NCBI GenBank assembly: GCA_963575645.1
Contig: OY754466.1
Span: 35,000,001 to 35,064,000 of the forward strand
Reading direction: 5' to 3'
From: Xanthostigma xanthostigma
Lineage: Eukaryota > Arthropoda > Insecta > Raphidioptera > Raphidiidae
DNA length: 64,000 nt
This document shows, piece after piece, positions 44,209 through 55,848 of the stretch. The notes under the pieces are model-generated. The model saw only the letters and a list, made by a program, of their open reading frames with translations. It was not told where the DNA came from and did no database searches. A program made the translations under genes and the position numbers. Position 1 is the stretch's first letter. Each line of letters opens with the position of its first letter.

Positions 44209-44427
44209 ACTATACTTCCTTACGTACATTTGAAGTAAAAGTCAGGAATTTTTTAGTGTAGATGTGGAATAATAGAGAACCGAAATACAAAAATACTAAA
44301 GGAATTTTCTTTACATAATATTGGTTTTTGTGGAGCACCCCGTACTTATCCCATGTTGACAGCACTATACTCTGCGGTGGTAATCCCGATACGCTATCCC
44401 CGTTTCGTCTATCTCACAAACATAAAC

Positions 44428-44459
<32 letters not shown>

Positions 44460-45129
44460 GTATCTTCTATCTATTCACTGTTTGAAGCAGGCGGTACTTA
44501 ATCATCTCCTACAATTGTTCAACTCAAAGCTTCTCTCAAACTTTGTGTTTCATTGTTGTTTAAAAGATTAATGGATTGCATTATTTGTTTAATAACATGT
44601 ATGTGTAAGAAATATAAGTAGACAGATCCAAGAAATAAGAAAACAGTTCCCATGATTCACTGCGTTAAACAAACTTAATTCGCATGCAAGTCATTAAACA
44701 TTTGTTTACTTAAATAAGTCGGTTATAAAAAAACTATCAATTGTTCACTTGCATTCTAAGTGAAACTTAACCACGCAAGCAAAATGATTTTATCATTATT
44801 GTCTGAAAATTCAGATTGTTTCACTTTTAAAATCGGCAATGAAATGAACGTATTTTTTGACCTTTTATAGACGCAACTTGGCAACATTGCTGCTATCTGC
44901 TTTATGTATGACACCTATTCAGAAAAACATGACCCGATTTTTCTTTCTATCTGTATTATCTGAGAACGCTGGAACCTATCTGAATGAAGCTTGGTATACT
45001 ATTAATTTGTGCTCAAAATTGTTTTATGCAGTTACCTTCGGGTTAAAAAAAGGTCCAACTCGTCTTGTACGAAGCCGCAGGTATCAGCTGATTTGATATG
45101 TTGCTACTGTTGTTCAAACTTCTATGAAT
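44209..45129. other. Intron 3 DNA with CT microsatellite
   Basis: (CT)n tract of ~28 bp at about 44432-44459. No exon or repeat border otherwise. Confidence 0.45.
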
Positions 45130-45137
45130 GAATAAAT

Positions 45138-45966
45138 TAGTGATGTAACGAATGTCAACTTTTAGACATTCGCGATTGCGAATGCGAACATCCGTCGTCG
45201 ATATTCGCGAATGAGAATATTCAGTTTTCAAATCTGGCGCAATTTGTCCAAGGCAAAAATTCGGCAGCTAATTGAGCACGCAAGACGTACGCACACATTT
45301 GCAGTAGTTCTAGGTACCAGGTTGATTATTCATACTAAGTCTAAAGCTGAAGTTCTATTTTTTTAAAGGAGTAAGAAAAAACATTTCTTTTAAAAATACT
45401 AATATTACTGAATACAATTAAAGATATAAGTTACTAATCTTGGAACAAATCTATTCGTAAGAATAAAATTTACTTTCATTTCACCAAGCATTTTATCAGG
45501 TAAAATAGTTATTTCAAGGCTAAATACTGACTGCACTATACTCCTTAGTATTTTTGCAGAATATTGTGACGTTCACCTAAAAATCCGACCGATGGCGTTA
45601 GTGTAGACGTCAAAACAAAAAAATTCATAAAATAATTGCACCCAATTGCACACAAAACTTCCACCAATATTAATGTTTTGCATCTATACTTACACTTCAC
45701 AAAAGGTTCATCATCAACACATAAATTTTACAAGAGCAATATTTCACGTTTATAGGTTAGTTATTATGATCTATTATATCAGGAGAATAAATATTTATAC
45801 CCTCGAAGTAAGACAGAACAGATTTATACCTGTAGTAAACATATTTATGTTTGGTGAATTGAATTATCGCTATTTATTCGGGGAAATGGCTATAAGAAAT
45901 TTATGTGTATTGTCGTATTTAATATTTGCATGAATTTTGCGAATGCAAATATTCGTTACATCACTA
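45138..45966. mobile_element. hAT element with perfect 8-bp duplication
   Basis: 829 bp. Ends TAGTGATGTAACGAATGTC and, from the right, TAGTGATGTAACGAATATTTG. It is flanked by GAATAAAT (45130-45137, 45967-45974). Its middle (45418-45896) is made of the CATATTCACCGAAC-family MITE without that MITE's ends. No transposase. Confidence 0.87.
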
Positions 45967-45974
45967 GAATAAAT

Positions 45975-46579
45975 GACAAGCCACCCAAATGCTGCGTCCG
46001 GCTGAATGGTGAATTCCTTAAAAAAAAAAACTGTCACATCCAATATAAAAATATTTTTGAGACGTGAGTAATATGTTGAACAGAGTTCATTTTTATATTA
46101 ATCTACAATTGGACTAAGTTCCGATCCAAATTAGAATTAACACAAGCGAATCCGCTGGCAAAGTCTTGTAAAAGTCGAATAGAAAAATGGAAGAGGTTAT
46201 TAATCGTTTATAAATGCTCACATTTATGAAAAGTTCAATCACTCAGTTGTAAAGATTCTTAAAATAACTGTTTTTTGTGTTTACTACAAAAAAAATGCTT
46301 ACTAAGAATATTTCGCAAAATTAAAAAAAAAAATGACAACAAAAAACTGAAAGGATGGAATATCGATTGACTATATGAACATGCACTTAGCGTGCTATGA
46401 AAACCACTTGACCGTACTTATCCACCAATTGACCGTCTGCTTTTTATTCTAATGCACGTCCAGACCTACTCTATTATACTTCACTCTACTCAATGTAAAA
46501 CCACCTCGTTTACATTATCATGCTATAAAACGTAATTATTTATTAAGCTGAGGGCTAAGTAAAAATTCAACCATCTTTG
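45975..46579. other. Intron 3 DNA, nothing recognised
   Basis: AT-rich, no feature supported. Confidence 0.3.
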
Positions 46580-46587
46580 ACTTTAAT

Positions 46588-47045
46588 CAATGGCGGATCC
46601 AGGATTACGGCAAGGGGGGGGGGTCTTGAAAAATTTTTACTCCTTTTTTTCGAAAAATGTTTTTCCAACTGATATGTAGTTTTTTGAGATCATTTTGTAC
46701 CTATACATATATAAATTATTCCATAGTGTATTATGTACATGCGAAGTTCAAGTCAATTCTACCAACACACTCGTTTATATGAAATACAATAAAATGAATT
46801 CTATCTTTACAATAAGAGCAACATGTTCAATAAAATAAAAAAAAAATTGATGTGAACCAGAGCTACATTGATTTTTATGTATTCTGCAATTTCCGAGGCT
46901 TTTTGAAAAAAATTTGGAGAATTTCGTCCTCAGTTAGATCAATTTTATGGTGAATGGCGCAGTAAGATTTTAATTTGGGATTTTTGATTCTCTGGAAGGG
47001 GGGGGTTTGAACCCGAAACCCCCCCCCCCCGTGGATCCGCCACTG
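46588..47045. mobile_element. hAT-like MITE with TGGCGGATCCA ends and G-runs
   Basis: The ends are CAATGGCGGATCCAGG and, from the right, CAGTGGCGGATCCACGGG, with long G/C homopolymers just inside both. ACTTTAAT (46580-46587, 47046-47053) is an 8-bp duplication. The flanking match can be stretched to 13 bp (TGACTTTAATCAA), so the exact border is ambiguous. Confidence 0.75.
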
Positions 47046-47053
47046 ACTTTAAT

Positions 47054-47784
47054 CAAATCATGACAACCGTGTTTTAAGGAGGCGCAATGCCGGATTAAGG
47101 CTCCTTGATGCCCTAAGCATTTTTTAAAGATATATGTATGTGAAATCACTACGAATAGATTTCATCAAATGAAGTAAGAAAACATTATAACGCGGGTGTG
47201 GAGTGATCAATTTTAATTCGATATTAGGTTCACAAATCGCGTTTGAAAAAGTTTGCGACCTTGAAATATTTTTAGTATAGATATGTATTTTGTATCATTT
47301 CAACTAACAGTCTGGTGTTCGGGTTTCGGAAAATTGAATTTATTTTTTTTACATTTTTAGTATTGAGAAAATACTGTAAAAAATTTAGACCGAAATATTA
47401 AATATTTACAAAGCTATAGCATATATCGTGGTTAGACAATATTAAAAAATGGACTGGCCTCAATTTTACTAGCCTCATCCGTACTGTCCAGGATAGAGAT
47501 AAATGGAAGGAAGTGGTTTCGAATGTCCTCTAGGGGATTTGGAACTAATCATCATCATAGCATATAGTCGAGAGCAGCAACGGTCTTACCTGTTCTTACC
47601 TATCAATATTATTGTTATCCCTTATACTCTCGCAGAGTATAGCAGAAAACGATGCCTTTGAAGAAACGGAAGGTTTACTATACACCAGGAATAGCTGATT
47701 AGTGTAAATATTCATTTTTATTTTTTTGTAGGAAATCTGAAATCAAAACTTTAAACGCGTTTTTCTCAAAACTACGTTTTTGTA
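47054..47784. other. Intron 3 DNA, nothing recognised
   Basis: No gene or clear repeat; GCGCAATGCCGGATTAAGGC (47081) resembles an orphan transposon end. Confidence 0.35.
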
Positions 47785-48096
47785 AGTGGCGCGGGTGATT
47801 GAAACAATTGTATACAAGCGATTGCTTTCAATTTTGCACAGTATATTCTACACAACAATAGCTCCGTCCCGTACTAGAATTACTTAATTATAAAAATTAT
47901 TTCTATTTTTTTTAATCGATTTTCAACGACAAAATCACAATTTAATCGTTGTTTTTTTTTCAAACCCGCCATTTTGTTATTTACCAATAAAAATGTTTAT
48001 TTCTAGTACGGGATAGAGCCACAAGCCTACAAAACAATAACCAATTTAATTTTTATAATTCAGATGACTTCAAGTGACGTTATCACCCGCGCTACC
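47785..48096. mobile_element. MITE with GTGGCGCGGGTGAT ends
   Basis: GTGGCGCGGGTGATT (47786) is inverted as ATCACCCGCGCTAC (48083-48096). A second inverted pair (TAGCTCCGTCCCGTACTAGAA, TTCTAGTACGGGATAGAGCC) lies inside. Target duplication not identified. Confidence 0.6.
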
Positions 48097-48408
48097 CACC
48101 TACCTCCATTTAAAGTTGTCTACTTTAGGTTAAAAAAACAATTATAAAATGGCGTAAAATTAAGCATAAATTTTTTTTTTATTTAGTTTACGATGTCAGT
48201 AAAAACATGTAACAAAATTGAAATGATTGTACATTATTTTGTTATTAAAAAAAAATTCTGAAATAAGGGTTGAAAACGAGCCTGAACATAAGACTACGTC
48301 CTTAATCAAAATCGGTCTAGTGGTTTGTGAGATAAGTGTTCCATAGTAGCGACAGCTGATTTTGATGTTTCTTTTTCTTTTATAAATCAGTTTTTTCTAG
48401 TCTATACT

Positions 48409-49015
48409 TCTATACTAATATATACTCGTATAAAGTTGAAGAGTTTGTTTGTTTGTTTGAACGCGCTAATCTCAGGAACTACTGGTTTAAATAAAAAAAA
48501 AATTTGTTGAATAGCCCATTTATCGAGGAAGGCTATAGGCTATATAATATCACGCTACGACCATTAGGAGCGGAGCATTAATGAAAAATGTTGCAAAATG
48601 TATCTCAAAAATAAGCTTCTATTCATTTGAAATGCACTAACTAGATATACTCATATTATCGTTGTGAGTACACAACCCCAGCTGGCTCAATCAGTAGAGA
48701 ATGCGACTGTCAATATCAGGGTCGTGGGTTCGAGCCCCACGTTGGGCGAATATATATATTTTTTTTTATTTTCTACATTGCTTTCTTCTAAGGCTTACAT
48801 TTAAATTTTATTGAATTAATTAAAAAAAAAATATTAGTTAAAAAAAGTATAAATACTGCTTTTTATCGACAATAACTTTTGAACGGTAACTCCGATCATC
48901 ATGAAATTTGGACACAACATTCATCTCGGTAAAGTAAGATGAATGTGTGTACTCATGTTCCTCCCTTCCCCATTCGTTCTTTTACACCCGGGTGAAACCG
49001 GACGGGACCGCTAGT
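48409..49015 (+). mobile_element. Non-autonomous Helitron carrying a tRNA-like sequence
   Basis: It starts TCTATACTAATATATACTCG and has TTTGTTTGTTTGTTTGAACG, GCTAATCTCAGGAACTACTG, AATAGCCCATTTATCGAGG and CACGCTACGACCATTAGGAG. It ends ACCCGGGTGAAACCGG-CGGGACCGCTAGT, the usual Helitron 3' hairpin plus CTAGT followed by T. The start might instead be 48401, where TCTATACT also occurs. A tRNA-like stretch lies at 48676-48748. Confidence 0.75.
48676..48748 (+). tRNA. tRNA-Lys-derived pseudogene (anticodon position reads GTC)
   Basis: The 73 nt resemble tRNA-Lys: box A is TGGCTCAATCAGTAGAG and box B GGTTCGAGCCC. The T arm CGTGGGTTCGAGCCCCACG is perfect, and the acceptor is nearly paired with GTTGGGC. 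The anticodon stem has two mismatches (TGCGA/TATCA) and the loop CTGTCAA puts GTC at the anticodon, not a Lys triplet. The first acceptor pair is C-C. Decay of the stem argues for a pseudogene or SINE head captured in the Helitron. Confidence 0.6.
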
Positions 49016-49070
49016 TTAGTAATAAAATATTAAGGAAAAGTAAAAAATTAAAATTGAATCTCATTCACAA

Positions 49071-49220
49071 AAGCTATTACTAAAAAGCGAATAAAATAAT
49101 AAAGTTTTGAGGTCGGCGCCAAGTACATAGGTACATAAAAAGTTATACTAATTAATTTGTCGTCGACCTCAAAACATTATTATTTTATACGCTTTTCACT
49201 GACTTTTTTGAAGGATGTTT
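49071..49220. mobile_element. Palindromic MITE, GGTCGGCGCC family, copy 2
   Basis: AAAGTTTTGAGGTCGGCGCC is mirrored by GTCGACCTCAAAACATT, with CTTTTTTGAAGGATG outside. Same family as 21868-22040. Confidence 0.6.
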
Positions 49221-49327
49221 ATGTTTTTGTTAAAAGTTTTTTGTTTCTCGTATTAATCTGTGTTTTGTTTTGATAGATTTTGTAATGCATGCGTATTTCT
49301 CTTAATTAACAAAATAAAGTCACTTAT

Positions 49328-49980
49328 GCCTATATTCACCGAACACTATTAGAAGTTTTGGAACAAATTTATTTATTATCTAATTTTTCTACCTGAACTA
49401 ATTTATTTGTTAGAATAAAATTTACTTTCAATTCACCAAGAAAAATTGTTTGGTGAATTGAAAGTAAATTTTATTCTAACAAATAAATTTGTTCAGGTAG
49501 AAAAATTAGTTAAAAAATAAATATACACTGCACTATACTCCTTGCTCTTTTAGTTGAATATTTTGATGTTAACCCAAAAATCCGACCGATGGCGTTAGTG
49601 TAAACGTCAAAAAAAAGTTTCACAAAATCATAATGTTTTATCCTTCTACTAACTTTAATGTTTTACAGCTATACACTTCACAAAAGGTTAATAAACAACA
49701 CATAAATACATTCACAAGAGCAAACTGTAGATATATACCTCCACGTTTATAGATTAGGTTTTATGATCTATGTGGCGGCCTTTATTATTTTATCAGGCGA
49801 ATAAATATTTATATCCTCGAAGAAAGACAGAATAAATTTATACCTGCCGTTATAAACATAAATATGTATCGTGAATTGAATTATCGCTATTTATTCGGTT
49901 CATTTGTTCTTGAGATAAATAGGTATCTGAAGAACAAATGAACCGAATAAATAACTACTTACATTCGGTGAATATGACCA
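49328..49980. mobile_element. MITE with CATATTCACCGAAC ends, copy 3, with internal hairpin
   Basis: Ends CCTATATTCACCGAAC and, from the right, GTCATATTCACCGAAT. Unlike the copy at 25621, it has a ~120-bp near-perfect palindrome (about 49382-49508). In this palindrome TTCTACCTGAAC...CAATTCACCAA is followed at once by its reverse complement, a local inverted duplication. Confidence 0.7.
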
Positions 49981-51020
49981 TTAGTATATAATATGTATTT
50001 TACATATTACGTAAAAGTAATATCTAATTAATATTGGGAAAAGACATTTAAAAAAAGTGCTCACACCTAATGCGTAGATATAACCCTTTTATATTTACTT
50101 CCTCGGTGGCTTCAGCACTCTCATGTTATATAATATAATGACTCACAGTGTAACGTATACAGTAACAACGGGGTCGTCAAACTATGACAATTTTGAATAA
50201 GGCACATTAATCCTCATTCGTAAACAAGCAACTTAATCATTTCTTTTTATTGCGAATAAAGAAATAAAAAAAAAACGTCTGAGCGTCACCCACACAAGCT
50301 TGCAGAGGAAGTGAAATTCCTTTAGAGTATTGAATACATTTCATTGATGCGTTATCCATTTTACGTTACTAAGGTTTCGTTTAAATTTCCCCGCCATTGA
50401 ATCATTTCCCCTTTAACGTTACAGATAATTTCAAACATATTTACTATAGAAGTTTCAAAAACGTGTAACGATGCCGGCCCTGTGAAGTGACATAATTTCA
50501 TTTTATTACAAATTACTCTATGCCCGGCATCCTTACTTTCAGTTTTAAAATTCTTAATTCTTAAAATATTTAAAATACAGTTCAATATTAGCAATCGAAA
50601 TAATAACATCTTTAAATATAAAATTCTGACTACCAGTCGCCAGAATTATTATAAATTCATAATTTAATTTATCAATTTGTCTAACCTAACCAAACACATG
50701 CATACAACAATAACAACAATCACGCTGAACTTTAAAGATCAAGATAGGCAAACGAGCGTCGTGATATTGATATCCGTGTAATGATATTGGCTGTTAGTTC
50801 ACGTGTTTGCCGCATTACCGTTTTTTAACAGTTCCGAATTTCACGAAATTATTAAGAGATATAAATTTCTTATATATTACTTTACCCTCAAACTCACTTT
50901 CAACCTCAACCTCACCCTTTCTCACTTTTAGCTCAGAAATATTGTGCGGGATCGCCGACTTGTTATACATACATTGTCACTCACTTCTCATCCCACTTTT
51001 ATCGTAACGTAAAGGAAGCG
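49981..51020. other. Intron 3 DNA, nothing recognised
   Basis: About 1 kb without a supportable ORF; the 82- and 66-codon ORFs lack any protein-like feature. Confidence 0.35.
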
Positions 51021-51034
51021 TTTAAACGGCGAAA

Positions 51035-51110
51035 GAATTTTTCAAATCGGCCCAGTTATAGTTTGCGGACAAACAAACAAACTTTTCATCTTCATAATAA
51101 TAGTACGGAT
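51035..51110 (+). repeat. Fragment of an RTE/Helitron-type repeat tail
   Basis: TTCAAATCGGCCCAGTTATA, GGACAAACAAACAAAC and AATAATAGTACGGAT in order form the tail type also seen at 36735-36950, heavily truncated. Confidence 0.45.
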
Positions 51111-51517
51111 GTAAACGTTCCACATTTTCCGTTGAGTCCTGTATAATGATGCGTACATTAGTTTATATATTTAGAGGAACTGCGGTTCCACTGTAGCATA
51201 AACATGCCGTTATGATGGTAAATAAAGCTGGGCAGAGCAGCTGTTCAAGAGATTTAATCCTAAACAGGGTTGCAGGAATAGCAGGACTTCTCTGAACACT
51301 CGCAGGAAATTAACAGTCTAGTGTATTTACTTAGATTTCAACTTGTCTGCTTTTAGCGTTGGATTAGTCGTTGAATAATTGTACGCTGAATTTAACTAAT
51401 GCTCATCTTGGTTGTTTCTGAATAATGCATTTGAACAAAGAATCAATCTATCTATCTAATTCTTATCTATTGGTCACCGCTAGATTGTAACATAATTTTA
51501 TTGTTACATCATCTATA

Positions 51518-51943
51518 AATAATAATAAAAATACTAATAATAATATATTAATAATGCGTTTAACGTCCGTCTCTCGACTTTATGTCATAACAGACGCCAT
51601 TCACACCATTACTATTTTCCATCACTTCCCGTTATTTTTTTACATTTTTTCAACTTCGACTAATTAATAGCAATGGGCAAATGGAGGAATTTTAGTACAT
51701 TAGGATAAAATAGGCAAATTTTGAACATAGGATAACATAAGAACATAAGATACTTATTTGGAATTATTGAGAGAAACAATGGAAAACCACAACAAGATGG
51801 CCGGTATAGGAATTACCGTTTCTCGGCGAGAGACAACAGAAATTAGTCCCAGCCACATCTGCCCTCGTCGAGATTCGAACCCGGTACCTCCTGAATGAGA
51901 GTCTAATGCTTTTACCACTACGCTACTCTGCTCGGTGTTCTAG
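51518..51943 (-). mobile_element. tRNA-derived SINE, fuller copy
   Basis: Minus strand: a tRNA-like head with box A TAGCGTAGTGGTAAAAGC (51925-51908) and box B GGTTCGAATCT (51881-51871). The body is shared with 5464-5894 (AATTACCGTTTCTCGGCGAG plus strand), and an (ATT)n-type tail follows. It is flanked by CATCTATA (51510-51517, 51944-51951). Both Pol III boxes look intact. Confidence 0.85.
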
Positions 51944-52215
51944 CATCTATACGTAAAAATTATTGTATCGTTTCCGTAGAATTTACAGGAAAACTTAAGT
52001 GAAATTAAGTACAGTGTGTACAATAAAATATAAATTTAATTATGTCTATATTGTTATTCATTTATCAAGAAATCCAAATTATTATTGGAATTCATTTATA
52101 GAAGTGAATTACATTAATTGTAAAATTAATTAATAATTGTGATGATGCTCAATAAAATTTTTATGTCAGTTAATATTATTAGGTATTACATAAGTCTTTT
52201 TTTAATTTAAGTTTT

Positions 52216-52477
52216 GCCTCCACTACACACGTGGCCAGCATCGCCACTCAAATAAGTGCCTATCATCGCCGCGATGATTGCCTAGCCCTCCACACAATCG
52301 TGCCGGTCCGATTGTGTGTACGGGCGCACGATGCTGGCCACGCATTCCTTTGATGTACCGACAATCAATCGATTACTGCCGATTACAAGCGATTATGTCC
52401 ACGCACCGACGAATATGCCCTCTACACAATCGTGAGTGCCTGTAAGTGGCGGTGCTGGCCACGTGTGTAGTGGAGGC
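52216..52477. mobile_element. MITE with GCCTCCACTACACACG ends
   Basis: Ends GCCTCCACTACACACGTGGC and, from the right, the same 20 bases; TTA follows on the right, with TTAAG near both edges. The interior is rich in CGATTGTGTG and GATTA-CGATTA motifs. Probably Harbinger-like; the target duplication is not clean on the left. Confidence 0.68.
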
Positions 52478-52815
52478 TTAAGATTGTAATTTTAAAATAA
52501 TAAAAATTCAATTGATATTTAATTTGCAATGAATAAGTGTCTTTTTATAAAACCTTTAAAATATTATTTCAATAATTTACAAAACAAAAAATACAACTTG
52601 TCGCTACACACAGGACTAATTAATTAATTAAATGACAACTGATCACTATGGAGAGGAACATAAAAATCCTTGTTACTTTCGATATTTTTCAACGCGTATT
52701 TTATGTGCCACCTTGCAATATAACGCCACTGCTTTTCGATGACTACTGTCCTAATCAACTGCACTAATGCATTTTTGGCAAAATTAAATTCACATATCTT
52801 GGGTGAGTTGATTAC

Positions 52816-53491
52816 TGTAACAAAACTGTTCTAGTTCATGATGGAAATTATTTACAATAATAAATGTTTAACAAACCAGTTAAACACACAACGAAAGCGT
52901 ATTTCTTTAACGAATAGTAGTAATAACATTAACAGAAACAAAACTAATAGTGCTAAATAATAAAATAGAAAACTAAGTAACAGAAGAATATAAAGTCCTA
53001 ATTATGTACAAAAAATATTTACAACAATTACAACACACAAACACACCGAAGTTTATCTAGTACACTTATTCGCACTTGTCTATTAACTATATTAATACGA
53101 TTATTTACAACACAAAAGCTATTTATGTAGAACCAGATTTATATAATTGCACTAAATGGTTTACACAGCTCATTTATCTTCTATTTTAGCAGCTACCTCA
53201 GTCTTGCTGTACCGACACTGTTGTATCATACAGTTGCTTGTCATCCACTGTACGTACGCGCTGCAACTAACTAACTGACTGACTGACCTGCCAACCACTC
53301 CGCTCGCCTTTTATAGCTTCGTCCCTTGCCTGGAGAATGTTCTAGAAGCACCGAGATCCTTCCTTTACATGTATTGGCTTCTCCAGGCAATTCTAAGAAA
53401 GTCGGGTTCTCTTGGCTACCTGTTTTCCATTGTTGTTGTTGCTAGAAGATTCTACAGAATCCATAGTCGTCCCAACAGGGAGCACGCAACA
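52816..53491 (-). mobile_element. Solo LTR (Ty3/Gypsy-like), copy 1
   Basis: 676 bp, flanked by the 4-bp repeat TTAC (52812-52815, 53492-53495). On the minus strand it starts TGTTGCGTGC and ends TTTTGTTACA. It has a TATAAAAG box (53315-53308) followed ~30 nt later by TCAGTCAGTCAG initiator motifs, so transcription would run on the minus strand. No internal retroviral-type genes are present, indicating LTR-LTR recombination. It ends 105 bp before exon 4. Sequence class is inferred from the 4-bp duplication. Confidence 0.72.
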
Positions 53492-53596
53492 TTACGTTGA
53501 AATAAAATCCTAAATGACTCTTCATGTTCTATATGTTTTTACGTCAAATCTTACGTAAGGTGTGTCAGTAATTACACCTTGTTGATTTGATTGCAG

Positions 53597-53744
53597 CCGG
53601 CGTCGTGTTCAGAGTTCATCGTACGACGATACAAGACCATGTTCATCGGGGAGCTTCCGGGCTGCCGGGACCGGTTGTTCCAAGTTGAAGCGCTACAACG
53701 TCGGTAAACAGAGACATCAATTTGTTGCGGAGTCTGATGACACG
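53597..53744 (+). CDS. Split gene, exon 4 (148 nt)
   Basis: Acceptor TTGATTGCAG, donor ACG|GTGAGT. Its first base completes a Tyr codon with TA of exon 3. The exon then reads RRRVQSSSYDDTRPCSSGSF, RAAGTGCSKLKRYNVGKQ and RHQFVAESDDT without a stop, ending in phase 0. It is notably more GC-rich than its surroundings, as expected for a real exon. The next exon was not found in the remaining 10 kb. The basic-serine character matches the rest of the protein. Confidence 0.78.
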
Positions 53745-54050
53745 GTGAGTTTTTTTTTATTACATGTGCTCTGTACGAGCTATAAATAACCGAAATGCGA
53801 TATTACAGTAAACTTAACCCGTTCGTTGCTAATAAAGATAACTAGATAGTATGTAACTTGTATAATAAGTTGAAATAATAATAAATATCTATATGAAATA
53901 TTCAAAGGTACCTATACTAAATAGATATATAGCGTCAATACAAAAAAAAAATACGAGCATCACCCATTTATAAGCTCACAGGGGAAGTGAAACTTTTTTA
54001 CAAATTATTTACCACTGCTGAAATGATGACAGAGTTCATATCATGTATGC
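53745..54050. other. Start of intron 4, nothing recognised
   Basis: AT-rich intronic DNA. Confidence 0.3.
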
Positions 54051-54058
54051 GCTAACAC

Positions 54059-54351
54059 CCGGATTTAGGAATATGGCGCTCCTAGGCAGTTTAAAAAATT
54101 GCCGCTCCCTCACTCCTGTCCTTCAGTGTAGAAATAAGTTAGGTACAATAGAATTTCAATCAATACAATGCACATTCCTCGAGCAAATATTTTATTTTTT
54201 TCTATTTATTACGTTGGTACATGAATCAACAAAATAGAAAAATCCTAAGATCGTGTTTTACAATATTGATACTACTAAGTATTGTCAAGTTCTTCTCGCG
54301 GGTAAAACAGATTATGAATGCCTACGTTGCCTATTCGGTAAATCCAGGCCT
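54059..54351. mobile_element. hAT-like MITE, 293 bp
   Basis: GCTAACAC and GTTAACAC flank it (7 of 8). Ends are CCGGATTTAGG and, from the right, AGGCCTGGATTTACCG; CCTGGATTTA-type ends are common in insect hAT MITEs. Confidence 0.6.
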
Positions 54352-54359
54352 GTTAACAC

Positions 54360-55373
54360 TAAATTAAATACATACATTTATATAAACAATGTAGGTACAT
54401 AGTACATACATTAATAATTATCAACGAACACTTTTTCTATTATATTATACTTTAGCAGTTTATACGGTATTATAAAACCCACACAGGATTACTGAATAAA
54501 TCAATCTTGCCACATAGTTTATACACGTGTAAATGTGTATTTGTATACAATTGCCTCTTCTTTTCTCGAGTTCAAGGTTTCGTTTATATTTCCCCGCTGT
54601 TGAATTATATTCTCCCTTAACGTCACAGAAAATTTCAAACCTATACGTCGCTAAAGAAGTTTCACTTCAAAAAGTTTTAAAATACATGAACACGTGTATA
54701 GGCTGTGTGCACGAAGTCTACTAGCGTCGCTAGTGGGTAATAGAGAATTATTGAATTCACTTTTTATGGAAATCGCGACATGTTTCTATGATGAGAAGTC
54801 AAAAACTTTAGTTGACCATGATGTGTCAAAAAAAACATAATAAGGAAAACTGATGTTAATTTTATATATTATCATAAAAATCAGTTTGTAAACCATTATA
54901 TAAATAGCATTGCATAAAAGGTATGTGAGAATTATTTATTTATCGATTATGGTCTTTATTTTACTTAAATCGCCATCAGCGCAACAGCCCCGAACACAAC
55001 AAGCACTTCCAGATTGCTTAGTTTTGCCCATGTTTCTTTGTAATTAAAAAACTTCATAAAATTATAACTATTTTCACTTTTAATAAACATTGCTCACTGA
55101 CATACGGAAAATTTGAGCTTGAAGTTCCCCTAGTGCTCACCACAAACGCTCGCATCGAAAAATTTGTAACTTCGCCTCCTTGCACATAGCCCATAGCTCA
55201 AGACTCATCTGCCTATCTGCAACGGTTTTTTAACGGTTTTATGATAAGATTTTTTTCGGTGGGTGATTATAAAATTTAACACAATATTATTATATGCAGT
55301 AATGACGGTACAATAATTGAGTGAATGAATTGTTAATTACAGACGCTCAACATCTAAGGTCATAGCGTCTATG
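54360..55373. other. Intron 4 DNA, nothing recognised
   Basis: No exon with acceptable splice sites and phase was found, and no repeat border is clear. Confidence 0.35.
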
Positions 55374-55377
55374 GTAC

Positions 55378-55844
55378 TGTGACAAAACTGTTCTGAACCT
55401 GACGGTAAAAATATTTATTTACCAAACTAAACGTTAATAAAAACAAACTAAAAAGTACTTCTCTAATAATAATGAAAAATGAAATAAAATAAATAACAAA
55501 AAACAAAATAATTCTAAAACAACAATAACAACTATACTATGTAGACAGAATATTCATATCACAGTTCTCTATTTATCTCTATATTTATTTAGAATACTTA
55601 TTTATGTCGTTCGCTCACTCTTCACTGTCACTGACACTGACTGACTGCCTGCCTTCCACGCTAGCGCTGTTTATATAAGTTCTTCAGCCGCATTCTGGAA
55701 CATTCTTCGGCATTCTTCTATGTGGTTCCGATGACAATGCGCGTACTGTTGTCTATGCGGTTCAGACGACAATGCGAGTATTGGTGTCTACGCGGCTCCG
55801 ACAACAATGCACTGCCGCCGCTTCCAGTATAGCGCCTCGTTACA
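55378..55844 (-). mobile_element. Solo LTR, copy 2, related to copy 1
   Basis: 467 bp. Minus-strand start TGTAACGAGG, end CAGTTTTGTCACA. Flanks GTAC and GTAT (3 of 4). A TATATAAA box (55677-55670) is followed by CAGTCAGTCAGTGTCAG. Shared with copy 1 are the TGT-ACAAAACTGTTCT edge (plus strand), promoter layout and GAATGTTC-like motifs. Diverged family member. Confidence 0.65.
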
Positions 55845-55848
55845 GTAT

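Noticed and set aside
48676-48748. Functional tRNA gene
   Set aside because: Two anticodon-stem mismatches, a C-C acceptor pair and an anticodon not matching the Lys-type body point to a pseudogene.
52816-55844. One complete LTR retrotransposon between the two LTRs
   Set aside because: Only ~1.9 kb lies between them, with no gag-pol coding. The LTRs differ in length and sequence, each has its own 4-bp flank, and a spliced exon lies between.
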